Shown: positions 15,401-22,327 of the stretch, piece after piece | How the letters are laid out: every line of letters starts with the position of its first letter | Numbering within the stretch: position 1 is the stretch's first letter | Origin: an uncultured Bacteroidales bacterium | GTDB lineage: Bacteria > Bacteroidota > Bacteroidia > Bacteroidales > Paludibacteraceae | Assembly (NCBI GenBank): GCA_937910305.1 | Contig: CALEPS010000052.1 | Span: 1-33,578 of the forward strand | Length of the DNA stretch: 33,578 bases | Direction: 5' to 3' | Translations under genes and position numbers: made by a program | The notes under the pieces: generated by a model | What the model saw: the letters and a program-made list of their open reading frames with translations, nothing else | Databases searched by the model: none | Told to the model about the DNA's origin: nothing

Positions 15401-16622
15401 AACGTATCCGTTTACGATTACTGTAGCCGGTGCAGATACTATTATCTCCGGTCAAATCAAAGTAAACGAACTGAACTACGGCAATAATCCTATTCTCTAC
15501 TTGTACAAGAACAACTTGGCTTACGAGAAAGACGGAATTCACAATTATCTGACCGGTAAAGGTAAAAACCTCATTGCCCGTAAAGCGAAAGAAGACGGAC
15601 TGCGTTCGGCTGATCAGTATGCACACTACAAATGGGTGATCATCTCGGAAGATGCTGATGCACATAATGCCGAGGTGCTCGCTATCATTCGCGGTGGAGC
15701 AAACCTGCCGGTATTGAACCTCAAAGGTTTTACATATACTTCCGATCGCCTCGGATGGGGCGAACCGGATAACGGCGCTATCGACACCACGGCTGCCAAA
15801 GAAAAAGGATGTAATATCTGGATTGAGCAGCCGAGCCATCCTATTTTCAAAAACATGACCAATATCTCCAAAAACGCAAAAGTAAAAATCTTGAGCGGAT
15901 ATGCCCATAACGGTGTGATGCCGATTGCTATCACCAATGCGGAGAACACGCTCTGTCTGGCAACCGGACAGACACGCTCTATCGAGAACTACTATGCAGA
16001 GGGAGACATGCAAACGGCTATCCACGAAGTGCCGACACAAATAAGCGGAAGCAAGAAATATATCTGCCTGCCGCTGGCACGCGAAGTACAGCTTAGCACG
16101 CAAGGACAGAAACTGATTGACGGTATTGAGGAGTACCTGCTGAGCAATGCCGCGTCGGGAATCACGCCTCCTACGCTGGAGATTCAGAAATTCAGTATTA
16201 GCGATATTGACGCTAATATAGACCAGGCGGAGAACACAATCACATTACGTCTCACCGAGGAAAAATACTCGCAGTTGGATAGTCTGCGGAGCGTAACACC
16301 GAAGATCACTCTGGCGGATCAGTACACACATGTGCTGCCATCATCGGACGAGAAACTGGATCTGAGATATATGTATGTTATTCCGAAGACCTTCGTTGTA
16401 ACCGACTATATCAGCCGGCGGACATATGACTTTATGATTGAGCTATACGATCCGTACGAGAGCATAGATCAAGTGTACGAAGCGGGGCAGTGGGTAAATA
16501 TCTTTGATATCTATGGACGCAAGGTTGCTACCACGAATGAAGATATTTATTCGATGATTCTGCCGCGGGGCATGTATATCGTTGTTACGGAAAGCGGCAA
16601 GACACTAAAAATCATGAAATAA
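12432..16622 (+). CDS. Large secreted beta-sandwich protein with T9SS-type sorting signal
   Basis: A 1396-residue protein with a signal peptide (MRNIRLLILSLCMAMAGNSM). Two related N-terminal beta-sandwich modules follow, separated by a PGGGDT x5 linker (about 165-194). Next come three cadherin-like beta-sandwich repeats (about 354-615, each opening like SDATLSALTYNG), then several Ig-like modules. A region of about residues 1015-1240 resembles a Rossmann or amidotransferase-like fold. The C-terminus (about 1351-1396, with NIFDIYGRKV and LPRGMYIVV) fits the type IX secretion type A sorting domain, so it is probably exported and anchored to the surface. ATG 12432 is chosen because it begins the signal peptide. 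Function is unknown; adhesion or polymer binding is a guess. Confidence 0.8.
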   Translation: MRNIRLLILSLCMAMAGNSMAETIFSFTLTSATTAAGTYPAVGGDAVCTKAMATSGSNEITIGSQTFYKFNSSSAWNFNLTGNTLTAGDVLTFTCACSSNKNGKGLIVNGVTLTADFAANTPNTITYTVATGDAFVGKTSVSVMRADSDIKFGTIEITRNGGSTPGGGDTPGGGDTPGGGDTPGGGDTPGGGDTPSTGDTYAFWRFSGGDAPAAGTSESGTLMTVEFLRSDDSKSFSNESAAYNAAVTDNNMKSQGSKGVKMGANALYLKVTVTGGFKSGDIVYICGYNPWKVSSSADHSGDIAASVATGTSKSDYNIGSFTLSSDYSELYMMRAEGSGTGICAIKVTRQGPAGPSSDATLSALTYNGTSVPNFSANTLNYEVELPAGTTAIPTVAATKNNANASDPVITQATALPGNATVTVTAEDGTTTKTYTITFTVASSAPKVTSVTWDNIKGTATIDQVNKTITGQVTNGSSLTSITPQFTGDNIVSVTPNTAQDFSNGAVTYTFTSSTNETTTYTVTITEAPAVSTDATLSNLTYGGTTVPNFSSNTFTYNIELTAGVKTPPTIAAETNHPNATTVITQASSVPGSGKVEVTAEDGETKLTYTINYTVKVPSSDLTIHVPEVYEAKELAGGYNTPLVNYNQREYEVFYLGKSKPASASGDIAVTYTLNHKGGYLVSSPSGSGTSMTAKDGWFKATISSLEGSFKEASEIEAKANARDEFADLPGDLKMKNNNTFELHIQGYDQFSIVAQDKKKDTKGTTPADNRYWEVYIDGSLQPQYFDKDNATTRRYDITTGQHVISLKAIGSEDSKLYGFSLRVAQEPRTKWLKGNDSTQVVMQTAAIKPVTYVTKYNNIPGAETKLEWIGNPAIGIDLEKTQGTLTDTLVLKGQANCAVGTYNYAVVAYYNNVETSRATGTFIVASDIQATSETNVEVYQNEEMDQITFNYFALSANDVQLTWTNTTPAGIKGSGSNGKYIIGGTPTTIGTYPFTITVAGADTIISGQIKVNELNYGNNPILYLYKNNLAYEKDGIHNYLTGKGKNLIARKAKEDGLRSADQYAHYKWVIISEDADAHNAEVLAIIRGGANLPVLNLKGFTYTSDRLGWGEPDNGAIDTTAAKEKGCNIWIEQPSHPIFKNMTNISKNAKVKILSGYAHNGVMPIAITNAENTLCLATGQTRSIENYYAEGDMQTAIHEVPTQISGSKKYICLPLAREVQLSTQGQKLIDGIEEYLLSNAASGITPPTLEIQKFSISDIDANIDQAENTITLRLTEEKYSQLDSLRSVTPKITLADQYTHVLPSSDEKLDLRYMYVIPKTFVVTDYISRRTYDFMIELYDPYESIDQVYEAGQWVNIFDIYGRKVATTNEDIYSMILPRGMYIVVTESGKTLKIMK
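12924..13013 (+). repeat. Five 18-bp repeats encoding PGGGDT linker
   Basis: Units at 12924, 12942, 12960, 12978 and 12996 encode identical PGGGDT hexapeptides but differ at synonymous third positions. The protein repeat is therefore kept by selection or has aged since duplication. It joins two beta-sandwich modules. Confidence 0.9.
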
Positions 16623-16651
16623 GGAGCCAATAGGCTAAAGATTATAATGAT

Positions 16652-16692
16652 GCGGGAGCTAATGTTTTTCCTCCCCTATAAAAACTGAAAAC
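16652..16692 (+). promoter_or_regulatory. Candidate preQ1-I riboswitch upstream of queF
   Basis: A stem GGGAG (16654-16658) with CTCCC (16671-16675) closes a 12-nt loop beginning CTAATG. An A-rich tail ATAAAAACTGA follows, as in the preQ1 class I aptamer. Loop bases TTTTC (16666-16670) can pair with GAAAA (16687-16691) to form the H-type pseudoknot of that class. The tail ends 5 nt before the queF ATG, so ligand binding could hide the start site. Confirmed only by eye; the loop is not a perfect consensus. Confidence 0.6.
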
Positions 16693-16696
16693 ATCT

Positions 16697-17173
16697 ATGC
16701 GAACAGAAAATGAATTACAGGGGGTTACACTCCTGGGAAACCAGCATGTGCAGTATAGCGACAACTATAATCCTGCCGTGCTGGAGACTTTCCCGAACAA
16801 ACATCCCGAAAACGAGTATCTCGTTACTTTCAATTGTCCGGAGTTTACTACGCTCTGCCCGAAGACTGGACAGCCGGATTTCGGGCATATCTACATCAGT
16901 TATATACCGAGAGAAAGAATGGTTGAGAGCAAAAGTCTCAAACTATATCTCTTCTCTTTCCGCAATCATGGAGATTTTCATGAAGACTGTGTAAATATAA
17001 TCATGAAAGATCTGGTAAAACTGATGGATCCGAAGTATCTGGAAGTGGTCGGCTATTTCATGCCGCGCGGAGGAATAAGTATTTATCCTTTCGCTAACTA
17101 TGCGGATGCGGAACACCGGGAATTGAAAGCACAGCGGCTAAGAGAACAGTTCACCCAAAACATTAAACATTAA
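16697..17173 (+). CDS. queF: NADPH-dependent 7-cyano-7-deazaguanine reductase
   Basis: Reduces preQ0 to preQ1 in queuosine synthesis. A 158-residue, short-type (unimodular) QueF. The catalytic Cys 54 lies in FTTLCPKTGQPDFG with Asp 61, and the NADPH-binding motif ESKSLKLYLFSFRNHGDFHE is at about 77-96. It is the first gene of queF-queC-queD-queE and directly follows the candidate preQ1 riboswitch, which fits feedback by its own product. Confidence 0.96.
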   Translation: MRTENELQGVTLLGNQHVQYSDNYNPAVLETFPNKHPENEYLVTFNCPEFTTLCPKTGQPDFGHIYISYIPRERMVESKSLKLYLFSFRNHGDFHEDCVNIIMKDLVKLMDPKYLEVVGYFMPRGGISIYPFANYADAEHRELKAQRLREQFTQNIKH

Positions 17174-17185
17174 ACAAAATCCCAT

Positions 17186-17220
17186 CTCCCTCCCTTGAGG
17201 GGAGGGATGGGGAGAGGTTA
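17186..17220 (+). repeat. Palindromic repeat element, intergenic copy carrying the queC RBS
   Basis: Palindrome CCCTCCCTTGAGGGGAGGG (17188-17206), then the G-rich tail. The tail's GGAGAGG (17211-17217) ends 5 nt before the queC ATG at 17223, so the repeat itself provides a Shine-Dalgarno-like sequence. Confidence 0.85.
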
Positions 17221-17222
17221 TT

Positions 17223-17876
17223 ATGAAAGATACACTTATCGTCCTTTCCGGTGGACTGGATTCCACCACTATGCTTTATGAGTACCGGTATCGTATCGGA
17301 ATGGCGGTTTCTTTCCATTATGGCAGCAACCATAATGACAGAGAATTAGAATATGCCAAACTGCATTGCGAGCGGCTCGGTATTCCGCATCTGGTCATCC
17401 GACTGCCTTTTATCAAGGAGTTCTTCAAATCATCGTTGCTGGAAGGAGCTAATGCTATACCGGAAGGCAATTATGACGAGCAGAACATGAAATCCACTGT
17501 GGTACCTTTCCGCAACGGAATCATGCTTTCTATCGCGGCAGGCATAGCGGAGAACAACAAGATGCAGTATGTAATGCTGGCGAACCATGCCGGAGACCAC
17601 ACTATCTATCCGGACTGCCGGCCGGATTTTGTGGAAGCGATGAATAATGCTATTCATTTCGGCACATGGAATGGCGTACAACTGCTTACGCCATATACGC
17701 ACCTGACCAAAGCAGAAATAGCCTCCAAGGGAAAAGAACTGAATATCAACTATGCCGAGACTTGGAGTTGCTACAAAGGCGGCGAACACCACTGCGGAGT
17801 CTGCGGCACTTGCCGGGAGAGAAAAGAAGCACTCGCGCAAGCGGGGATAGAAGATAACACTATTTATGATAATTGA
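17223..17876 (+). CDS. queC: 7-cyano-7-deazaguanine synthase
   Basis: Converts 7-carboxy-7-deazaguanine to preQ0 using ATP and ammonia. 217 residues. It has the PP-loop SGGLDS at residues 9-14 and four zinc-binding cysteines near the C-terminus (183, 191, 194 and 197, in WSCYKGGEHHCGVCGTC). The start is preceded by the repeat-derived GGAGAGG. The stop TGA lies inside the first unit of the GATAATT repeat separating it from queD. Confidence 0.97.
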   Translation: MKDTLIVLSGGLDSTTMLYEYRYRIGMAVSFHYGSNHNDRELEYAKLHCERLGIPHLVIRLPFIKEFFKSSLLEGANAIPEGNYDEQNMKSTVVPFRNGIMLSIAAGIAENNKMQYVMLANHAGDHTIYPDCRPDFVEAMNNAIHFGTWNGVQLLTPYTHLTKAEIASKGKELNINYAETWSCYKGGEHHCGVCGTCRERKEALAQAGIEDNTIYDN

Positions 17877-17902
17877 TAATTGATAATTGATAATTGATAA
17901 TT
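17868..17902. repeat. Five GATAATT 7-bp repeats between queC and queD
   Basis: Five exact 7-bp units make up the whole spacer and provide the queC stop codon (TGA 17874-17876). The ATG of queD follows two bases later. Copy number could vary by slippage and alter spacing. Confidence 0.9.
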
Positions 17903-17903
17903 T

Positions 17904-18236
17904 ATGTACTACGTAGAAAAAAGAGTTGAGATCTCGGCAGCGCACAACCTGATGCTGTCGTACGAAAGCAAATGCGAGAACCTGCATGGACATAACTGGA
18001 TCATTGTCGTTTATTGCAAGGCAAAAGAATTGGATCAAGATGGTATGGTGACTGATTTCACGCATATCAAGAAAATCGTCAAAGATACTTTTGATCACAA
18101 GTACATCAACGAAGTGCTGGATGTCAATCCGTCGGCGGAAAATATCGCTCGCTGGATTTGCGACCATGTGAAGAACTGCTACAAAGTATCCGTTCAGGAA
18201 TCCGAAGGCAACGTTGCTATTTACGAGAGAGACTAG
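17904..18236 (+). CDS. queD: 6-carboxytetrahydropterin synthase
   Basis: Makes 6-carboxy-5,6,7,8-tetrahydropterin from dihydroneopterin triphosphate, the first committed queuosine-pathway step. 110 residues. Zinc ligands are His 14, His 28 and His 30 (the latter two in CENLHGHNW), and the catalytic Cys is 24. Asp 64-His 65 (FDHKYIN) and Glu 99 complete the site. It ends in TAG and is separated from queE by an unusual GC-rich 38-bp spacer. Confidence 0.95.
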   Translation: MYYVEKRVEISAAHNLMLSYESKCENLHGHNWIIVVYCKAKELDQDGMVTDFTHIKKIVKDTFDHKYINEVLDVNPSAENIARWICDHVKNCYKVSVQESEGNVAIYERD

Positions 18237-18274
18237 AATCCCCGGGTAACCTGGGCCTCCTAGGACAACTAGTA
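18237..18274. other. GC-rich, palindrome-dense spacer between queD and queE
   Basis: Within 38 bp it contains the six-base palindromes CCCGGG, CCTAGG and ACTAGT plus GGTAACC. It contrasts with the AT-rich spacers elsewhere in the operon. It might fold, but no strong single hairpin is evident. Confidence 0.4.
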
Positions 18275-18898
18275 ATGTACAGAGTTAACGAAATATTCTT
18301 TACCTTGCAGGGTGAAGGCGCTCACAGCGGCATTCCCGCTGTGTTCGTTCGTTTCAGCGGATGTAACCTGCGTTGCCCTTGGTGCGACACGGATTTTGCC
18401 GACTATAAAGAAATGAGTGCTTCGGAGATTGTTGCAGAAATGCTTTCGCTTTACGATGTGCCCAATGAGCGGCGTAAGATGTGTGTGATCACCGGAGGTG
18501 AACCAAGCCTGCAAGTGGACACGCCGCTGATAGAAGCTCTACACAAGGCGGGATTCTACATCTGTATCGAGACAAACGGAACCCGTCCCCTACCCGATGG
18601 CATTGACTGGATCACCTGTTCACCGAAAGAAGGCACGAAGATCGCCTTGAAGAAAGTAAACGAAGTGAAAGTAGTGTTTACAGGCACCTATGATCCGGAG
18701 ATATGGCGGTCGGAATTCGAAGCGGAGCACTGGATGTTGCAGCCGCTGCGGTACAATGGCGATCTGCTCATGGAAAGCGGCATTGACGAGTGGTCGGAGG
18801 ATAACAACGACAATTTGGATGAAACAGTCCGATATATTCTGGCTCACCCGTTCTGGCGACTCAGCGTACAGCTACATAAAATAGCAGGCCTCCGTTAA
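18275..18898 (+). CDS. queE: 7-carboxy-7-deazaguanine synthase
   Basis: A radical-SAM enzyme that contracts the ring of 6-carboxytetrahydropterin to 7-carboxy-7-deazaguanine. 207 residues. The iron-sulfur motif CX3CX2C is at Cys 30, 34 and 37 (CNLRCPWC). The N-terminal EIFFTLQGEG matches the family, and the glycine-rich TGGEP is at about 75. ATG 18275 is chosen because an earlier in-frame start would overlap queD by about 80 bp and lacks family residues. Last gene of the queFCDE set; the stop lies within the terminator. Confidence 0.96.
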   Translation: MYRVNEIFFTLQGEGAHSGIPAVFVRFSGCNLRCPWCDTDFADYKEMSASEIVAEMLSLYDVPNERRKMCVITGGEPSLQVDTPLIEALHKAGFYICIETNGTRPLPDGIDWITCSPKEGTKIALKKVNEVKVVFTGTYDPEIWRSEFEAEHWMLQPLRYNGDLLMESGIDEWSEDNNDNLDETVRYILAHPFWRLSVQLHKIAGLR

Positions 18899-18910
18899 GA
18901 AGCCTGCTAT
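18881..18910. terminator. Bidirectional terminator between queE and the DJ-1/PfpI gene
   Basis: Arms ATAGCAGGC (18881-18889) and GCCTGCTAT (18902-18910). Followed by AATTTTTATT on the plus strand and TTTTATG on the minus strand. It contains the queE stop codon. Confidence 0.85.
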
Positions 18911-18937
18911 AATTTTTATTGGCGCGAGGGCGCAAGA

Positions 18938-19465
18938 TTAGTACTGCGCAGCGTCATACACAGCGTCTGCCACTTCTGCTCCTGCCAGACGCTCAATGAT
19001 ACAAAACGCAAAATCAGAACTGAGACCCGGACCCTTACCGGTAATGATATTCTTGCTCTCAACCACTAAGCCTCCTACATAGCTCTCGCCCAGCGCAGCC
19101 TGCATGCCGGGATAGCAAGTAGCCTGTTTGCCTTCCAGTATGCCTAGTTTGGCCAGTACCGTAGGTGCCGCACAGATGGCGGCAATCAGTTTGTTGGCTT
19201 TGTTGTGCTCGATGAGCAGCTCGCACAATGCGGAACATTCGCCCAGCTTGGTCTGTCCGCCCGGTAAGATCAACATCTCTGCGTCGGAAAAATCAATACG
19301 TTCAATTAGTCCGTCTGCCTCTACCGCGATATTGTGCGCACCGAGAATCATAGGGTTGCCGGTGACGGACACTGTTGTCAACGCGATGTTGGCACGGCGT
19401 AACAAATCAATTGTTGTGATTGCCTCGATTTCTTCGAAACCATTGTCAAGAAAAAGATAATTCAT
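18938..19465 (-). CDS. DJ-1/PfpI family protein
   Basis: A 175-residue single-domain DJ-1 superfamily protein. The nucleophile elbow is AAICAAPTVLAKLG with Cys 98, LPGG is at about 67-70, and the acidic partner lies in FEEIEAI near residue 11-15. Family roles include glyoxalase or deglycase-type activity and redox sensing; older annotation as a thiazole-phosphate enzyme is unreliable. It is the last gene of the pdxJ-exbB-exbD-tonB run, 19 bp after tonB. The exact reaction cannot be assigned. Confidence 0.9.
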   Translation of the reverse strand: MNYLFLDNGFEEIEAITTIDLLRRANIALTTVSVTGNPMILGAHNIAVEADGLIERIDFSDAEMLILPGGQTKLGECSALCELLIEHNKANKLIAAICAAPTVLAKLGILEGKQATCYPGMQAALGESYVGGLVVESKNIITGKGPGLSSDFAFCIIERLAGAEVADAVYDAAQY

Positions 19466-19484
19466 ACAATGTACGATTTACAAT

Positions 19485-20297
19485 TTAATTGAATTTGAAA
19501 TTATAGGTAATTGTTCCGATCTGGTCATGGTCGCCCTCGGTAAACTTAGCCTTTCTGGCTGCTTCAAGAGCAAGTTGGATAGTTTGTTTATCCGATATTG
19601 TTCCGCCTTTATGGCTTGCGGAAATCACTTGTCCGGCGGCGTTCACACGGATCTCCACGATCACGCGTCCCTCCTGGTTGAATGTATTGGACGGTTGCGG
19701 TAAAGTACCTTTGATACTTCTTCCTCCGAGCGACCAACTGTTGCCGCCAGACGAACCGTGGCCCACAGGGTTTCCCTTCTGGCCGCTTCCCTGGCTGTCG
19801 CCGGAGCCGGTGTTATTGCCCGATTGACCGAAAAGCGACCCAAACTGATTTGCTTTGGCGATAGCCTCTGCCTGTTTGGCTTTCTCTGCGGCTTCGGCTG
19901 CTTCGCGGGCTTTGCGCTCTGCCTCCAACCGCGCTTGTTCTTCGCGCTGGCGTTGTTTCTCTGCTGCCTCAGCGGCTTTGCGTTCCCGTTCTTTCTTCTC
20001 CTGTTCTTTGCGCAGGGCTAAAGCCTCCTCGTCCTCTTGTGTCAACAGGTCATTATCGGACGGAGCGGAGGGCTGCACAGGAGCGGATGCTTCAGGCTGA
20101 GGAAGAGGCACCGCCTCCGATTGCTCAGCCATGTATCCGCCGGCTTCCGCCACTTCACCGAACGCTACTTCTACGCCTTCCTCCTCTTCCGGAACTACGG
20201 CCGTCAAACGCACGAACCAGAGGATCAGAAACACTAAAAGAAGGAACAGCACTGTTCCGACGGAAGCTACAATATGTCGCTCTTGTTTTTTGGTCAT
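19485..20297 (-). CDS. tonB: TonB-family energy transducer
   Basis: A 270-residue inner-membrane-anchored protein that passes proton-motive-force energy from ExbB/ExbD to outer-membrane receptors. It has a short cytoplasmic N-terminus, one membrane segment (about 11-29), an acidic and proline-containing stretch, and a long Lys/Glu/Ala coiled coil (about 85-150). A Gly/Ser-rich linker and a C-terminal TonB-like domain follow (about 205-270, VIVEIRVNAAGQVI to TITYNFKFN). Its start overlaps the exbD stop by 4 bp. The outer-membrane protein at 1290-3812 is a possible client. Confidence 0.9.
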   Translation of the reverse strand: MTKKQERHIVASVGTVLFLLLVFLILWFVRLTAVVPEEEEGVEVAFGEVAEAGGYMAEQSEAVPLPQPEASAPVQPSAPSDNDLLTQEDEEALALRKEQEKKERERKAAEAAEKQRQREEQARLEAERKAREAAEAAEKAKQAEAIAKANQFGSLFGQSGNNTGSGDSQGSGQKGNPVGHGSSGGNSWSLGGRSIKGTLPQPSNTFNQEGRVIVEIRVNAAGQVISASHKGGTISDKQTIQLALEAARKAKFTEGDHDQIGTITYNFKFN

Positions 20298-20701
20298 CTC
20301 TTGGTAGCTACCACCAGTCGCATATGATGTTCGTTGGCTATATCAAGCACACGGACTACTTCTTTGTATGCCACATCCTCATCGGCATGCAGCGCTATGT
20401 ACATAGTACTGTCGGATGCCTGTATGCCGCTCAGATACCCTTCCAGGCTCTCGGGGTCAATGAGAACAGGTTTCTCCTTTCCCAATGCCACATAATAGTT
20501 GCCCAGATTGTCTATAGACACTTTGGCTACCTGAGGACGGGTCGCTTTCTGCGAACGGGAGGTAGGCAGGTTGATCTTAATATCATTTGGGGAAGACATC
20601 GTGGAGGCCATGACAAAGAAGAGGAGTAGTAAGAACACCAAATCTGTCATAGAACTCATCGCGAACGTCGCTTCTACCCTATTGCGTCTTTTAAGAGCCA
20701 T
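20294..20701 (-). CDS. exbD: ExbD/TolR biopolymer transport protein
   Basis: A 135-residue protein with one membrane helix (about 14-33: SSMTDLVFLLLLFFVMAS) holding the key Asp 20 used for proton movement. A periplasmic domain follows. It partners ExbB and TonB. It overlaps tonB by 4 bp (ATGA) and follows exbB by 39 bp of repeat-like AT-rich spacer (20702-20740, words AATTCGTAATTCGTAAT). Confidence 0.93.
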   Translation of the reverse strand: MALKRRNRVEATFAMSSMTDLVFLLLLFFVMASTMSSPNDIKINLPTSRSQKATRPQVAKVSIDNLGNYYVALGKEKPVLIDPESLEGYLSGIQASDSTMYIALHADEDVAYKEVVRVLDIANEHHMRLVVATKR

Positions 20702-20740
20702 GAATTCGTAATGTTTAATTCGTAATTCGTAATCTTCTAA

Positions 20741-21430
20741 CTACGCCGGCTCGTTCAGCAGGTCCATGAACTCCAATGTACGGCTCTCGAGCAGGCGGAC
20801 GACACGGTCGATGCGGGATACCAGATAGTTGTATGCGAACATCGCCAGAATACCTACTATCAAACCGCCGATGGTGGTCACCATGGCTTGGTACATACCG
20901 GTAGAGAGAGCACTCATTTCAATCACGCCTCCTGATGTCTGAGCCATGTTATAGAAAGTCTGCACCATACCAAGCACTGTGCCCAGGAAACCGAGCATCG
21001 GTGCGCCGGCTGCAATAGTAGCCATGATAACCAGACCCTTCTCCAGACGGCCTACCTCAAGGTTTCCTACGTTTTCTACAGCCACCTGCACATCCTGCAT
21101 CGGGCGTCCGATACGCGTGATACCTTTCTCTATCATGTGCGCGGACGGAGTGTCGGTCTGTTTGCACAGGTTAAGCGCCGAATCGATCTTCCCGTCATGG
21201 ATATAGTCGCGGATGCGGTCCATGAACGATTTGTCCTCACGCGTCGCCTGTTTGATAACTACCAGACGGGCAATGAAGATATAACATGCAATAGCCAGCA
21301 GGATCGCCAGAATAATCATGATCCAGCCGCCGTATTGCGCCATTTCCCATAAGTTAATAGACTGTTGCGCAGGTTCAGCCTGCGTCATAACCTCCTCTGC
21401 GAGGGCGATTGTGTCAATTTGTAAAAGCAT
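20741..21430 (-). CDS. exbB: ExbB/TolQ/MotA-family proton channel protein
   Basis: A 229-residue protein with three membrane segments (about 30-52, 125-147 and 165-190). The conserved pore region contains ATIAAGAPMLGFLGTVLGMV and STGMYQAMVTTIGGLIVGI. With ExbD it forms the inner-membrane motor energising TonB. ATG 21430 is preferred to an upstream TTG. The 88-bp gap to pdxJ is filled by a TCAAATCTT array. Confidence 0.93.
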   Translation of the reverse strand: MLLQIDTIALAEEVMTQAEPAQQSINLWEMAQYGGWIMIILAILLAIACYIFIARLVVIKQATREDKSFMDRIRDYIHDGKIDSALNLCKQTDTPSAHMIEKGITRIGRPMQDVQVAVENVGNLEVGRLEKGLVIMATIAAGAPMLGFLGTVLGMVQTFYNMAQTSGGVIEMSALSTGMYQAMVTTIGGLIVGILAMFAYNYLVSRIDRVVRLLESRTLEFMDLLNEPA

Positions 21431-21515
21431 ATAAATCTTCAAATTTCAAATTTTCAAATCTTCAAATCCTCAAATCCTCAAATCCTCAAATCTTCAAATC
21501 TTCAAATCCTCAAAT
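21431..21515. repeat. TCAAATCCT/TCAAATCTT 9-bp tandem array between pdxJ and exbB
   Basis: About eight to nine units of the 9-mer, with some irregular ones at the left end, fill almost the entire spacer. Related words occur at 10390-10436 and 25472-25497. Confidence 0.85.
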
Positions 21516-21518
21516 GAC

Positions 21519-22232
21519 TTACTTCAGCAAGTCCAGATACTCCTGTATCGTCTCCTGGATACCGAGATAGAGCGCATCGCATATGATAGCGTGACCGATA
21601 GACACCTCTGCGGTCCAGGGAAAAGCCTGGATAAACGGCTTGAGGTTCTTGAGGTTCAGGTCGTGACCTGCGTTCATACCTAATCCCAGCTCATGTGCTT
21701 TCTCCGCAGCCGGACGGTATGCCTCTATGGCTTTCTTCGGATTCTCGGCGAACATCTCCGCATACGGACCTGTATATAGTTCCACGCGGTCTGCTCCGGC
21801 ACGCAGGGCGTACTCCACCATTACCGGATCGGGATCGACGAAGATACTCACACGGATGCGGTAGGCGTGCAACTGGTTCACCACTCCTTTCAGGAAATCC
21901 AGATGTCTGCGCGTGTCCCAACCATGGTTGGAAGTCAACTGATTCGGATCATCCGGCACTAATGTCACCTGCGTCGGACGGATATCCGTCACCAGAGCAA
22001 GGAACTCGTCGGTCGGGTTGCCTTCTACGTTCAACTCCGTTGTCACCATTGCTTTCAACTGATAGACGTCCTCCTTGCGGATGTGGCGCTCATCGGGACG
22101 CGGATGCACCGTGATGCCTTGCGCTCCGAACAACTCGCAATCCACTGCAAAACGCTCCACGTCCGGCATATTGCCGCCGCGCGCATTACGAAGCGTTGCT
22201 ACTTTGTTGATGTTTACACTAAGTTTTGTCAT
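21519..22232 (-). CDS. pdxJ: Pyridoxine 5'-phosphate synthase
   Basis: Condenses 1-deoxyxylulose 5-phosphate with 3-amino-2-oxopropyl phosphate to pyridoxine phosphate (vitamin B6). 237 residues, normal length. Signatures: LSVNINKVATLRNARGG at the N-terminus, TVHPRPDERHI with the active-site His at about 43, Glu near residue 70 (LNVEGNP), and GMNAGHDLNL near 190. It is first in the operon with exbB-exbD-tonB, an arrangement I have no functional explanation for. The leader is about 15 nt. Confidence 0.96.
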   Translation of the reverse strand: MTKLSVNINKVATLRNARGGNMPDVERFAVDCELFGAQGITVHPRPDERHIRKEDVYQLKAMVTTELNVEGNPTDEFLALVTDIRPTQVTLVPDDPNQLTSNHGWDTRRHLDFLKGVVNQLHAYRIRVSIFVDPDPVMVEYALRAGADRVELYTGPYAEMFAENPKKAIEAYRPAAEKAHELGLGMNAGHDLNLKNLKPFIQAFPWTAEVSIGHAIICDALYLGIQETIQEYLDLLK

Positions 22233-22253
22233 AGCGTTTTCCTAAATCCGCTG

Positions 22254-22284
22254 CAAAGGTACTACAAAAATTGCACATACGCAA
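22254..22284 (-). promoter_or_regulatory. Promoter of the pdxJ-exbBD-tonB operon with perfect-arm dyad
   Basis: On the minus strand TTGCGTATGTGCAA (22284-22271), 9 bp, TACCTTTG (22261-22254). Confidence 0.88.
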
Positions 22285-22308
22285 ATTTTTGAGCGAAAAT
22301 TTTAGCAA

Positions 22309-22327
22309 ATAGAATAATTTATTCTAT
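22309..22327. promoter_or_regulatory. Dyad ATAGAATAA-T-TTATTCTAT upstream of the pdxJ promoter
   Basis: A perfect 19-bp palindrome, 24 bp upstream of the promoter palindrome, overlapping the TAG stop of the MORN gene (22326-22324). It resembles the dyad at 621-634 and could be an operator or a weak terminator. Confidence 0.5.

Noticed and set aside
14925..16103. A 392-codon open frame on the minus strand
   Set aside because: Antisense to the giant secreted protein gene, with no recognisable domain or promoter.
18237..18274. Restriction-site-like cluster considered as cloning-vector sequence
   Set aside because: Flanked on both sides by intact, colinear queD and queE with normal spacing; no vector sequence is visible.
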